DNA from: Comamonas serinivorans
Lineage (GTDB): Bacteria; Pseudomonadota; Gammaproteobacteria; Burkholderiales; Burkholderiaceae_C
Assembly: GCF_002158865.1 (NCBI RefSeq)
Contig: NZ_CP021455.1
Span: 2,604,001 to 2,668,000 of the forward strand
DNA length: 64,000 nt
Direction: 5' to 3'
In this document: one piece after another, positions 1 through 8,680 of the stretch
Layout: every line of letters starts with the position of its first letter
How positions within the stretch are numbered: position 1 is the stretch's first letter
Translations under genes and position numbers: made by a program
Notes under the pieces: generated by a model
Database searches by the model: none
What the model was told of the DNA's origin: nothing
The model's input: the letters and a program-made list of their open reading frames with translations, nothing else

Positions 1-7
1 AAACACC

Positions 8-997
8 ATGACATCCACCCCCATCTCCCGCCGCGCCGTGATGGCGCTCGGCGCTGCCGCCCTGTCCACCGCTGCGCTGCCGGCGCGCGCGGCCGACGCC
101 TACCCGAGCCGGCCGCTCAAGCTCATCGTGCCCTTTCCGCCTGGCGGCCAGACCGATGCGCTGGGCCGCGCGCTGGGCAACTACATCAGCAAGGAGCTGG
201 GCCAGCCGGTCATCGTGGACAACAAGCCCGGCGCCAACACCCACATCGGGCTGGAGCAGCTGCTGCGCGACCCGGCCGACGGCTACAGCATGCTGATCGC
301 CGGTGCGCCCTCGTTCATCCAGAACCCGCTGCTGCTCAAGAACATCACCTACGACCCCAAGAAGGACATCCAGCTGCTGCTGCCGGTGACCGACATGCCC
401 ATGATGATGGTCGTGCCCGCCAACCACCCGGCCAAGACGGTCAAGGAGTTCATCGCCCTGGCCAAGGCCAGCCCCGGCAAGCTGACCTTCGGCTCGACGG
501 GCACCGGCGGCTCGGTGCACCTGTCGACCGAGCTGTTCGAGCAAATGGCCAGGATCGACCTGACCCACGTGCCCTACAAGGGCAGCGCCCCGGCCATGTC
601 CGACCTGCTGACCGGCCGCATCGACGTGATGTTCGACGGCCCGACCACCAGCTTGCCGCACGTGCGGGCCGGCAAGCTGCGGCTGCTCGGCATCACCAGC
701 AGGGACCGCGCCTCCTTCGTGCCCGAGGGCGTGCCCATCATCGAGAGCCTGCCGGGTTACCAGAGCACGCTGTGGTTCGGCATCATCACGCGCCAGGGCA
801 TCCCCGACGAAGCGGGCAAGCGCCTCAAGGCCGCCGTCGACAAGGCGCTGCTCGACCCCGCCTTTCAAAAGCAGGTGACGGACCTGGGCAACCTGCCGCG
901 CAAGCCGATGACGCACGAGCAGATCGCCAGCTTCCTGGCCAGCGAAGACCGCCGCTGGACCGACCTCATCAAGAGTCGCAACATCCACCTGGAGTAA
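8..997 (+). CDS. Bug/TctC-family periplasmic solute-binding protein
   Basis: This 329-residue protein is a tripartite-tricarboxylate-type (Bug) receptor that binds a small carboxylate or similar ligand in the periplasm. Residues 1-28 form an export signal with S-R-R at 7-9 and a likely cut after PARA, so Tat export is possible. The family hallmark LKLIVPFPPGGQTD follows at about 37-50, then VIVDNKPGAN. Length is normal for the family. No TctA or TctB membrane subunits are nearby, as is usual for the many orphan Bug genes of Burkholderiales. The closest neighbour is an acyl-CoA ligase on the same strand, which suggests, without proving, a carboxylate uptake and activation pair. The stop codon lies inside palindromic copy 1. 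The ligand cannot be read from sequence. The start is only seven bases from the window edge, so its ribosome site is not fully visible. Confidence 0.9.
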   Translation: MTSTPISRRAVMALGAAALSTAALPARAADAYPSRPLKLIVPFPPGGQTDALGRALGNYISKELGQPVIVDNKPGANTHIGLEQLLRDPADGYSMLIAGAPSFIQNPLLLKNITYDPKKDIQLLLPVTDMPMMMVVPANHPAKTVKEFIALAKASPGKLTFGSTGTGGSVHLSTELFEQMARIDLTHVPYKGSAPAMSDLLTGRIDVMFDGPTTSLPHVRAGKLRLLGITSRDRASFVPEGVPIIESLPGYQSTLWFGIITRQGIPDEAGKRLKAAVDKALLDPAFQKQVTDLGNLPRKPMTHEQIASFLASEDRRWTDLIKSRNIHLE

Positions 998-1042
998 TGC
1001 CGAATTGCCGTTGAATAGACAACGGCAATTCATCCATACCCC
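992..1042. repeat. 52-bp palindromic element, copy 1
   Basis: The inner arms GAATTGCCGTT and AACGGCAATTC pair perfectly over 11 bp around an 8-base loop. The right end is CATACCCC; the left end is degenerate (GGAGTAATG). It overlaps the stop codon of the preceding Bug gene. Confidence 0.8.
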
Positions 1043-1116
1043 ATAACCCGCCTGACATGGTGGCACTGCACGGCCCGCACGTGCCCCCCGCTTGCCAGGC
1101 CCACCGCTGCACCGCC

Positions 1117-2754
1117 ATGTCCGCCCCAGCCTCCCTGCCCGCTTCCCTCGCCCAGCACCACGCCACGGTTCACCCCTACGCCGGGCTGGACTTCAACTGG
1201 CTGCTCGACTCGCGCAGCAGCGCCCACCCCGACAAGACCTTCCTGACCTGGGAGCCCTTCCAGCAGGCCGACGGCAGCGAAGGCCAGGCCAAGGCCTACA
1301 CCTATGCCGCCTTCCGCGACCACGTGCTGGCCACGGCGCGCGCGCTGCTCGCGCAAGGGGTGAAGGCCGGTGACACGGTGCTCATCCACCTGGACAACTG
1401 CCCCGAATTCCTCTTCGCCTGGTGCGCCTGCGCGCGCCTCGGTGCCGTCGCCGTCACCACCAACACGCGCAGCGCACCCGACGAGCTGGACTACTTCGCC
1501 AGCCACAGCCAGGCCGTGGGCGTGATCAGCCAGACCGGCCTGGCCGACCGCCTGCCGCTGGGCGCCAGCTCGGGCCTGGGCTGGGTCGTGCTGCTGGACG
1601 ACATCGGCCAGCAGCAGACGGTGCCGGCCCAGCTGCCCGCCCACCTCACCTGGGCGCAGTTCATCGCCCGCGGCGAGGGTCGCGAGCTGCCAGCGCTGCC
1701 GGCCGACCCCGAGCGCAGCATGTCGGTGCAGTACACCTCGGGCACGACCTCGCGTCCCAAGGGCGTGCTGTTCACGCATGCCAACGCGCTGTTCTCGGGT
1801 CGGCAGAACGCGCTGCACGAGGGCCTGCAGGCGGACGACGTGCACATGATCCAGATGCCGCTGTTCCACCTCAACGCCCTGGGCTACTCCTTCCTGGCCT
1901 CGCTCTGGGCCGGCGCCTCCATCGTGCTGCAGCCGCGCTTTTCGGCCAGCCGCTTCTGGCCCGTGGCCGTGCGCAACCGCTGCACCTGGGGCTCGATGGT
2001 GCCGTTCTGCCTGCGCGCCATCCACGCCCAGGGCCCGGCGCCGCAGCACCATTTCCGCATGTGGGGCATGGGCGCGCGCGACGTGCCCATGGCGCTGGAG
2101 CTGGGCGTGCAGACCCTGAGCTGGTACGGCATGACCGAAACCATCTCGCACGCGATCTGCTCCATGCCCGGCCTGCCCTCGCCGCTGGGCTCCATCGGCT
2201 GGGCCTCGCCGGCGTACGACATCCGCGTGCTGAACGACGACGGCACGCCCACGGCCATGGGCCAGACCGGCCACCTGCGCGTGCGCGGCCGCCGCGGCGT
2301 GTCGCTGTTCAAGGAGTACCTGAACAACCCCGAAGCCACGGCCAGCTCGTTCGACGAACACGGTTTCTTCATCACCGGTGACCGCATCACGCTGCTGCCG
2401 AACGGCTGCATGCAGTTCGCCGACCGCGACAAGGACATGCTGAAGGTGGGCGGCGAAAACGTGGCCGCCTCCGAGATCGAACGCGTCATCGCCACCGTGC
2501 CGGGTGTGGCCGAGGCCGCCATCGTCGGCCTGAAAGACCCGCTGCGCGACGAGCTGCCCGTGGCCTTCGTGCTGTCCACGCTGCCGCAGGCCGAGCACGC
2601 CGACCTGATCGAGCGCGTGCTGAGCACCTGCCGCGCCAAGCTGGCCGATTTCAAGGTGCCGGTTCAGGTGCACGTGGTGGACGAGCTGCCCCGCGGCACG
2701 CTGGAAAAGGTCTCCAAGGTCACGCTGCGCCAGCGGCTGCAGCCCGCGGCCTGA
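1117..2754 (+). CDS. AMP-dependent acyl-CoA synthetase/ligase
   Basis: This 545-residue adenylate-forming enzyme probably activates a carboxylic acid to its CoA thioester in the cytoplasm. Visible motifs are the P-loop-like SGTTSRPKG (about 208-216), YGMTET (about 337), the hinge segment beginning TGDRITLLPNG (about 421) and the C-terminal lysine motif LPRGTLEKVSK (about 528). The gene resembles the CaiC-like ligases, but the substrate is not readable. The frame is open from 1057; the start at 1117 was chosen because the residues before it look like translated spacer and family homology begins shortly after. It lies between two Bug receptors on the same strand. A CaiB-type CoA transferase sits far away at 59.7 kb and need not be related. 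Confidence 0.88.
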   Translation: MSAPASLPASLAQHHATVHPYAGLDFNWLLDSRSSAHPDKTFLTWEPFQQADGSEGQAKAYTYAAFRDHVLATARALLAQGVKAGDTVLIHLDNCPEFLFAWCACARLGAVAVTTNTRSAPDELDYFASHSQAVGVISQTGLADRLPLGASSGLGWVVLLDDIGQQQTVPAQLPAHLTWAQFIARGEGRELPALPADPERSMSVQYTSGTTSRPKGVLFTHANALFSGRQNALHEGLQADDVHMIQMPLFHLNALGYSFLASLWAGASIVLQPRFSASRFWPVAVRNRCTWGSMVPFCLRAIHAQGPAPQHHFRMWGMGARDVPMALELGVQTLSWYGMTETISHAICSMPGLPSPLGSIGWASPAYDIRVLNDDGTPTAMGQTGHLRVRGRRGVSLFKEYLNNPEATASSFDEHGFFITGDRITLLPNGCMQFADRDKDMLKVGGENVAASEIERVIATVPGVAEAAIVGLKDPLRDELPVAFVLSTLPQAEHADLIERVLSTCRAKLADFKVPVQVHVVDELPRGTLEKVSKVTLRQRLQPAA

Positions 2755-2948
2755 CGCATGCGCGCATCGCAGGCGCCCCGGACTGCCGGCCTCGAGCCGG
2801 CCGAGGCGCGGCCCCGCCGGCCTGGGTCCGTGATGACGGGTCAAGCCGGGTGGCGCGCGCCGATGCAACGGCGGCCGGCCGCGCCAGCCCGCCCGGCGTG
2901 CTCAGCTCGCGACACTGGCGCGTCGCCTCCTTGCACGCCGCCTACCGA
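2755..2948. other. Spacer with no recognised gene
   Basis: About 190 bases of high-GC spacer between the acyl-CoA ligase and palindromic copy 2. The short open frame here has no recognisable similarity and no good ribosome site. I see nothing functional. Confidence 0.5.
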
Positions 2949-3001
2949 GCAGTATGCATCCACTCCCGTTTTTGAATAAACGGCCACATCACCATACTGC
3001 C
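2949..3001. repeat. 52-bp palindromic element, copy 2
   Basis: The ends CAGTATG and CATACTGCC surround the inner arms CCGTTT and AAACGG. The right end runs into CCCC and then a run of T at about 3005-3011, so on the plus strand this copy could help end transcription just before the next Bug gene. Confidence 0.88.
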
Positions 3002-3031
3002 CCCTTTTTTTAACCCCCCAGGAGTCCCCCC

Positions 3032-4027
3032 ATGCGCACCACCGCTTTGTCCCGCCGCCGCCTTCACGCCCTGAGCCTTGCGGCGTTGGCCGCCTGCAGC
3101 CTGACGGTGCCGCTGTCGGCCTGGGCCGCCTACCCCGACAAGCCGCTCAAGCTCATCGTGCCCTTCCCGCCCGGCGGCCAGACCGACTCGGTGGCCCGCG
3201 CCCTGGGCACCTACCTGGCCAAGGACCTGGGCCAACCCGTGATCGTGGACAACAAGCCCGGCGCCAACACCGCCGTGGGCACCGAGGCCCTGATCCGCGA
3301 GCCGGCCGACGGCTACACCATGGAGATCGTCGCCGGCTCGACCATGGTGCTGAACCCGCTGCTCTACCCCAAGCTGCCCTACGACGTGAAGCGCGACCTC
3401 AAGCTGCTGTCGGTCGTGGTCGACGTGCCGCTGATCATGGTCGTGCCCATGGACCGTCCCTACAAAACGGTGGCCGACTTCGTGAGCCACGCCAAGGCCA
3501 ACCCGGGCAAGGTCAACTTCGCCTCGGTCGGCGTGGGCAGCTCCCTGCACCTCACGGGCGAGCTGTTTGCCGACAAGGCCGGCCTGGACATGGTGCACGT
3601 GCCCTACAAGGGCAGCGCGGCCGCGATGACCGAGATCATCGGCGGCCAGGTCGACGTGATCTTCGACGCGCCCAGCACCGCCGTGCCGCAGATCAAGGGC
3701 AACAAGGTGCGCGCGCTGGCCGTCACCAGCAAGGCCGCCGTGCCTTTCCTGCCGGGCATCCCCACCATCGCCAGCACGCTGCCGGGCTTCGACACCGGCG
3801 TGTGGTATGGCATCGCCGTGCGCAAGTCCGTGCCCGATGACCTGGCCCAGAAGCTCAAGGCCGCCATCGACAAGGCCTTGCTGGATCCGGCGCTGCAAAA
3901 GGTCTTCACCGACCAGGGCGCCGTCACCCACAAGCCCGACAGCATGGCCGCGCACGAGGCCTTCATGGACAGCGAACGCAAGAAGTGGCAGGCGCTGATC
4001 GGCGCCCGCAAGATCAGCATGGAGTGA
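3032..4027 (+). CDS. Bug/TctC-family periplasmic solute-binding protein
   Basis: A second Bug receptor of 331 residues. A signal peptide covers about residues 1-32 with S-R-R-R at 7-10, a hydrophobic core and a likely cut after SAWA. The hallmark LKLIVPFPPGGQTD follows, then VIVDNKPGANT. A Shine-Dalgarno AGGAG at 3020-3024 sits seven bases before the ATG and fixes the start. It is a clear paralogue of the receptor at the left edge of the window, with the same core motifs, and the two bracket an acyl-CoA ligase. No membrane subunits of a tripartite transporter are present, so it must act with a permease encoded elsewhere or as a sensor, as other orphan Bug proteins do. The ligand is unknown. 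Confidence 0.9.
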   Translation: MRTTALSRRRLHALSLAALAACSLTVPLSAWAAYPDKPLKLIVPFPPGGQTDSVARALGTYLAKDLGQPVIVDNKPGANTAVGTEALIREPADGYTMEIVAGSTMVLNPLLYPKLPYDVKRDLKLLSVVVDVPLIMVVPMDRPYKTVADFVSHAKANPGKVNFASVGVGSSLHLTGELFADKAGLDMVHVPYKGSAAAMTEIIGGQVDVIFDAPSTAVPQIKGNKVRALAVTSKAAVPFLPGIPTIASTLPGFDTGVWYGIAVRKSVPDDLAQKLKAAIDKALLDPALQKVFTDQGAVTHKPDSMAAHEAFMDSERKKWQALIGARKISME

Positions 4028-4531
4028 GGCAGCGCTGGTGACGGCGCACAACGGGGTGCCCGCACCTGCCTTGGCCTTCGCACCGACCACTGCGCCAGCT
4101 GCAAAGCGCTGGTTGGCGCAGATATCCGGCCGTTTGTGGGACGGATGCGGCCGGCCAGCAGACCGGGGCTTCGTGCTCGGTCTGCGGCGACCCGACGCCT
4201 GGACATTTCGGAAAAGCGCGTTCCTCAAGACGGGCGCATGAAACTCAAGCTGGGTCCGATGTGGTCGCGCGGCGTCTTGCAGGTCGTTGGTCGTGTCACT
4301 CGTGACCGTGCCAGAGCACGATCCGTCATCTTGTCGGGTGACAATGGGCAGTGCATGCCGCGCCGGCGGCATCGTCGGCGAGCCGGCGCGGCCTGACACC
4401 CCAGAAACGCGTGTAACCCGAGCGTGGGCCCGGTCTGGTGACCCATTGCCCGTGGTCCGATGGCCCGATGGCAGGGCCGGACGCGCGCAGTTTCCCATCT
4501 CACCCGGCGCCAATGCGCCCCTGGAGCCCCC
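4028..4531. other. Spacer of about 500 bases, nothing recognised
   Basis: No convincing gene lies between the Bug receptor and the DUF4282 gene. Several short frames are open on both strands, as expected at this GC content, but none has a recognisable domain or a good ribosome site. No terminator or palindromic element was found. Confidence 0.5.
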
Positions 4532-4783
4532 ATGAAAGACCTGCTGACCTTCAACGAGATGCTCACCCCCAAGCTGATCACCGTGGTGTATTGGCTGGCC
4601 CTGCTGGCGATCGTCATCGGGGGCGTCGGCAGCATGTTCGCGCCCTACGGCTTCAGCCTCGGCAGCTTGCTGCGCGGCCTGTTTGGCATCGTGTTCGGCG
4701 CACTGGGCGTGCGCATCGGCTGCGAGATGATGATCGTGCTGTTCAAGATGAACGACGCGCTGCAGGAGCTGCGCCGCAAGTGA
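4532..4783 (+). CDS. DUF4282-family small membrane protein
   Basis: An 83-residue protein of the DUF4282 type: a short N-terminal amphipathic stretch (FNEMLTPKLITVVYWL), a membrane segment with IVIGGVGSMF, a second segment rich in G and L, and a charged C-terminus ending ELRRK. It should sit in the inner membrane with two helices. Function is unknown for the family. The frame is open from 4460; the ATG at 4532 was chosen because it begins exactly where the family similarity begins. The stop codon lies two bases before palindromic copy 3, and the next gene converges from the other side. Confidence 0.82.
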   Translation: MKDLLTFNEMLTPKLITVVYWLALLAIVIGGVGSMFAPYGFSLGSLLRGLFGIVFGALGVRIGCEMMIVLFKMNDALQELRRK

Positions 4784-4784
4784 C

Positions 4785-4837
4785 GGCAGTATGCGATCAT
4801 TCCCGTTGTTCAACAAATGGGATCAACCGCATACCCC
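4785..4837. repeat. 52-bp palindromic element, copy 3
   Basis: The ends are GGCAGTATGCG and CGCATACCCC. The inner arms ATTCCCGTT and AAATGGGAT pair imperfectly around a short loop. It fills the gap between two convergent genes: the stop at 4783 is one base away on the left and the stop at 4843 is five bases away on the right. Confidence 0.88.
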
Positions 4838-4842
4838 TTCAC

Positions 4843-5280
4843 TCATCGGTGTGCATCACCGTCCGAGCTGGTCTTGCGCGCCACCAGCATCACCACGTCC
4901 GCCACCGTGCGCAAGGCTTCGGCCTCCTCGTCGCGGATGGCGATGGCAAAGTGCTTTTCAAGGGCGAGCACGATCTCCACGTCCAACATCGAGTCGCCGT
5001 CGAAGAACACGCGCAGGTGCTGTGAAAACGCGTCCTCGGCGCGCAGCCGCGACGGGTCGATGTCGAACTCGGTGGCCAGCACCTGCCAGACCCCCTCGAC
5101 CACCTCGGGCGCGATGCCCTGCGGCCGAAAGCGGTGGGCGTGGATGTCGGCCAAGGTCCGGGGCTCACGCCCTGCAAGCAGCGCCAGGGCCCGCTGCCGG
5201 GCCCGTTGCCCACGAATCGCCTGCACCAGCAGCGCGATCACGGCCAGCACGGCCAGTGCCGAGAGCCAGAACCGGGTCAA
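4843..5280 (-). CDS. Membrane-anchored acyl-carrier-like protein
   Basis: A 145-residue protein with one N-terminal membrane helix (about 4-22), a basic stretch, and a C-terminal domain resembling acyl carrier proteins. The domain has FFDGDSMLDVEIVLALEKHF (about 92-111), where the serine after GD matches the phosphopantetheine attachment serine, followed by an acidic helix and TVADVV. If modified, it would hold an acyl or aminoacyl group at the membrane. Free carrier proteins have about 80 residues; the extra length is the anchor and linker. The start codon is TTG, without a strong ribosome site, so the start is uncertain. It lies just downstream of ygiQ on the same strand. No synthase or ligase partner is adjacent. 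The carrier assignment comes from motif shape only. Confidence 0.6.
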   Translation of the reverse strand: MTRFWLSALAVLAVIALLVQAIRGQRARQRALALLAGREPRTLADIHAHRFRPQGIAPEVVEGVWQVLATEFDIDPSRLRAEDAFSQHLRVFFDGDSMLDVEIVLALEKHFAIAIRDEEAEALRTVADVVMLVARKTSSDGDAHR

Positions 5281-5343
5281 GCCCTGGCCCCGGCGAGGCG
5301 TCGGTCATGAAGCCCCCGCTTCATGGCCCGGTCTGCCATTCGC

Positions 5344-7988
5344 TCAGCGCTTTTTGCGCGCACCACCGGTGGGGGCTGCGGAGGCACCGGGCCGCGCCAG
5401 GCCGGGCCGCGCTTGGCTTGGCCTCCCCGCGCCTGACCTGGCCTGACCTGGTCGGGCCGCGCCTGGCCGGGTCGGACTGGACCGCGAGGCGGATCCGGTG
5501 CCGCCGGCCGCGCCCTGGCCCGACCCGGTCACGCGCGGCGGCAAGCCGGTGTGCTGGGTGAGCAGGCGGCCGGGCACCGGCTCGCTGCGGCGAAAACGCA
5601 CGTCGCCCTGCGGCTCGCGCGCATCGCGGGCGCCATCGGCACCACGCACGGGCGCAGCCTTGGCCTTGTTCATGGCGTGGGCCTTGCCCTGCTGCGAGAC
5701 GACGGCGCGCGCGGCCTGGCCGGTGCCGGTCGTGCTGTTTTTCTTGCGCGCGCTGGTGTAGGCACCGTCGACCAGCGGCTGGAAGGTCGGGATGAGGTGT
5801 TGCTTGCCGTTGCCGATCAGGTCGGCCCGGCCCATGGCCTTGAGGGCCTCGCGCAGCAGCGGCCAGTTGTTGGGGTCGTGGTAGCGCAAAAAGGCCTTGT
5901 GCAGGCGGCGGCGGCGTTCGCCCTTGACCACGTCCACGGTTTCATCGGCCGTCTTGGCCTTGCGGTGGATGCGGTGCAGCGGGTTGCGCGTGCTGTGGTA
6001 CATCGCCGTGGCCGTGGCCATGGGGCTGGGGTAGAAGGTTTGCACCTGGTCGGCGCGAAAGCCGTTCTTCTTCAGCCAGACGGCGAGGTTCATCATGTCT
6101 TCGTCGCTGGTGCCGGGGTGGGCGGCGATGAAGTACGGGATCAGGAACTGCTTTTTGCCCGCCTCGGCGCTGTACTGCTCGAACATCTGCTTGAAGCGGT
6201 CGTAGCTGCCGATGCCGGGCTTCATCATCTTGGACAGCGGTCCGGTCTCGGTGTGCTCGGGCGCGATCTTGAGGTAGCCGCCCACGTGGTGCTGCACCAG
6301 CTCCTTGACGTACTCGGGCGACTGCACGGCCAGGTCGTAACGCAGGCCCGAGCCGATCAGGATCTTCTTGACGCCCTTGAGCGCGCGCGCGCGGCGGTAG
6401 ATCTTGATCAGCGGGTCGTGGTTGGTCGTCAGGTTGGGGCAGATGCCGGGGTACACGCAGCTGGGCTTGCGGCAGGCCGATTCGATCTCGGGGCTGCGGC
6501 AACCCAGCCGGTACATGTTGGCTGTCGGCCCGCCAAGGTCGGACACCACGCCGGTGAAGCCCGACACCTTGTCGCGGATGTCTTCCAGCTCGCGGATGAT
6601 GGAGTCTTCGGAGCGGCTTTGGATGATGCGGCCCTCGTGCTCGGTGATCGAGCAGAACGTGCAGCCGCCGAAACACCCGCGCATGATGTTCACCGAGAAG
6701 CGAATCATCTCCCAGGCGGGTATCTTGGTGTCGCCGTCGTGCCGGCCTTGCGAGTCGGCGTATACCGGGTGGGGGCTGCGCGCATACGGCAGGTCGAACA
6801 CCCAGTCCATCTCGGCCGTGGTCAGCGGGATGGGCGGCGGGTTCATCCACACGTCGCGCGCCGTGGTGCCCTCGCCGTGTGCCTGCACCAGCGCACGCGC
6901 GTTGCCGGGGTTGGTCTCCAGGTGCAGCACGCGGTTGGCGTGGGCATAGAGCACCGGATCGGACTTGACCTGCTCGTAGCTCGGCAGCCGGATCACCGTG
7001 TGGTCGCGGTCGGCGCGCAGCTTGTGCTGCAGGCTGGGGTTGGGCACGAAGCGGATGGGCTGCGGCGTGCTGAGGTCGGGTGCGCCCTGCCCACTGGCCC
7101 CACCTGCCGCGCTGGACGACGCGCACGCCGATCCCGCCATCGACGCGGCCTCGCCAGGCCTTGCCTGGCCTGGCCGGGCCTCGTTCTGCATGCCGATGGG
7201 CGTGTAGGGGTTCACGTGCTCGTCCACGCGACCGGGCATGTCGACCTCGGTGGAATCGATCTCGACCCAACCCTGCGCCGAGTCGTCGAGGTGGCGGCGC
7301 ACGAAGGCCGTGCCGCGCACATCGGTGATCTGGCTCACCGGCTCGCGCCGCGCCAGGCGGTGGGCGACCTCCACCAGCGCGCGCTCGGCGTTGCCGTACA
7401 GCACCAGGTCGCACTTGCTGTCCACCACCACCGAGCGGCGCACCTTGTCGCTCCAGTAGTCGTAGTGCGCGATGCGGCGCAGGCTGCCTTCGATGCCGCC
7501 CAGGATGATGGGCACGTCCTTGTACGCCTCGCGGGCGCGCTGGCAGTAGACGATGGCCGCACGGTCCGGCCGCTTGCCGCCCACGTCGCCCGGGGTGTAG
7601 GCGTCGTCGCTGCGGATCTTCCGATCCGCCGTGTAGCGGTTGATCATGGAATCCATGTTGCCCGCCGTCACCCCCAGAACAGGTTGGGCTTGCCCAGCGC
7701 CTTGAAGGCCTCGGCGCTGTGCCAGTCGGGCTGGGCGATGATGCCCACCCGAAAGCCCTGGGCCTCGAGCACGCGGCCGATCACCGCCATGCCGAAGCTG
7801 GGGTGGTCCACGTAGGCATCGCCCGTCACCAGGATGACGTCGCACGAGTCCCAGCCCAGCTGCTCCATCTCGGCCCGGCTCATGGGCAGGAATGGCGCGG
7901 TGCCGAAGCGCTTGGCCCAGTAAGGCCGGTAAGAGGTCAGGGGTTTGGCGTTGCGCGGAAATTGCGAAACGTCGATGGGGGCGTTCAT
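5344..7988 (-). pseudogene. ygiQ: YgiQ-family radical SAM protein, frameshifted
   Basis: Two overlapping frames together encode a YgiQ (UPF0313) radical-SAM protein of about 880 residues. The N-terminal part (MNAPIDVSQF to KPNLFWG) reads from 7988. The rest, starting VTAGNMDSMINRYT, reads in another frame. They join if one base is added to the run of five G (C on the plus strand) at 7671-7675. Downstream motifs are intact: the cluster-binding CFGGCTFC, SITEHEGRIIQSRSEDSI, DLGGPTANMY and KIAPEHTE. The family reaction is unknown. Unusual additions are an insert rich in ARPGQARPG near 7130-7190 and a C-terminal tail of similar repeats at about 5370-5480. Either a sequencing error or a real inactivating deletion explains the break; the intact remainder favours an error or a very recent event. 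Confidence 0.85.
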
Positions 7989-8048
7989 GCGGGGCTCTCG
8001 AGGGCGGAACCGGTGATTTTAAAGGCGCAAGCCGTTTTGCGTGCGATC

Positions 8049-8101
8049 GGGGTATCGCCGAGCCTGCGATGGTGCAAAAACGGCGAGGCATGCGTACTGC
8101 C
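8049..8101. repeat. 52-bp palindromic element, copy 4 (diverged)
   Basis: The left end is GGGGTAT and the right end GTACTGCC, with an AAACGG-like right inner arm (AAAAACGGCG) and a poorly matching left arm. It lies in the divergent region between ygiQ and the iron cassette. This is the weakest member of the family. Confidence 0.55.
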
Positions 8102-8263
8102 TGCCGTCACCTCAGGCGTGCCAGCACCGCCCCGGGCAAACCCGTACAGAGCGCCCTGACGGGCCGGCCACCACACCTGCCTGCCCTGCCCGGCCGCACC
8201 ACAAGCGCGCGTGCACCGCGCCACCCGGCGCCACAAGACCCGTGGCGCGTGGGGAATTGATGC

Positions 8264-8286
8264 ATATAATAACCATTCTCATTTGC
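8264..8286. promoter_or_regulatory. Fur box
   Basis: Read on the minus strand, this site gives AAATGAGAATGGTTATTATA, a close match to the usual proteobacterial Fur operator core (AATGAGAATNATTATT). It stands about 100 bases before the DUF3649 gene. This predicts iron-repressed transcription of the three-gene cassette downstream. Confidence 0.8.
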
Positions 8287-8377
8287 AATCATCGTTTTCC
8301 ACCGGCCCGGCCGCCGCCTCGCTGCGCAGTGGGTCACGCCTCGCGCGTCCGCCCGGCCTGTCTCCTTGATCCATCCG

Positions 8378-8680
8378 ATGAACACCACACACGCGCTGGG
8401 CGCCACGCTCGCACGGATTCGCAGCGTGGGGCCTCTGGCTTCGCGCATCGTTGCCGCCCTGTTCGGCGGTTATGCCCTGGCGGCGTTGAGCAGCGTGGCA
8501 GCCCTGGCCCTGCCCATGGCCACGCCGCAGGCCGTTTTGACCGGCATGCTGGCCAGCTTTGCGGTCTATGCCGGCGCCGTGATCTGGGTGTTTGCGGTGC
8601 GCTCGGCCACCCGCGCCTGGCTTGGCCTGGTGGCGGCCGCCTTGCCGCTGGGCCTGATCGCGTGGACGGTGACCCCATGA
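8378..8680 (+). CDS. DUF3649-family small membrane protein (iron cassette)
   Basis: A 100-residue protein with three predicted membrane helices: about 20-45, 50-72 and 78-98. It belongs to the DUF3649 family, which in proteobacteria is typically found just before a PepSY membrane protein and a DUF3325 protein under iron control. The frame opens at 8366; the ATG at 8378 (MNTTHALG) fits the family start better. The stop overlaps the next start in an ATGA, so translation is probably coupled. A Fur box lies upstream. The molecular role is unknown; association with siderophore-iron use is inferred from the operon. Confidence 0.8.
   Translation: MNTTHALGATLARIRSVGPLASRIVAALFGGYALAALSSVAALALPMATPQAVLTGMLASFAVYAGAVIWVFAVRSATRAWLGLVAAALPLGLIAWTVTP

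Noticed and set aside
8041..8676. Long upstream part of the PepSY frame
   Set aside because: It overlaps the DUF3649 gene in another frame; the ATGA overlap at 8677 and family start decide the true start.
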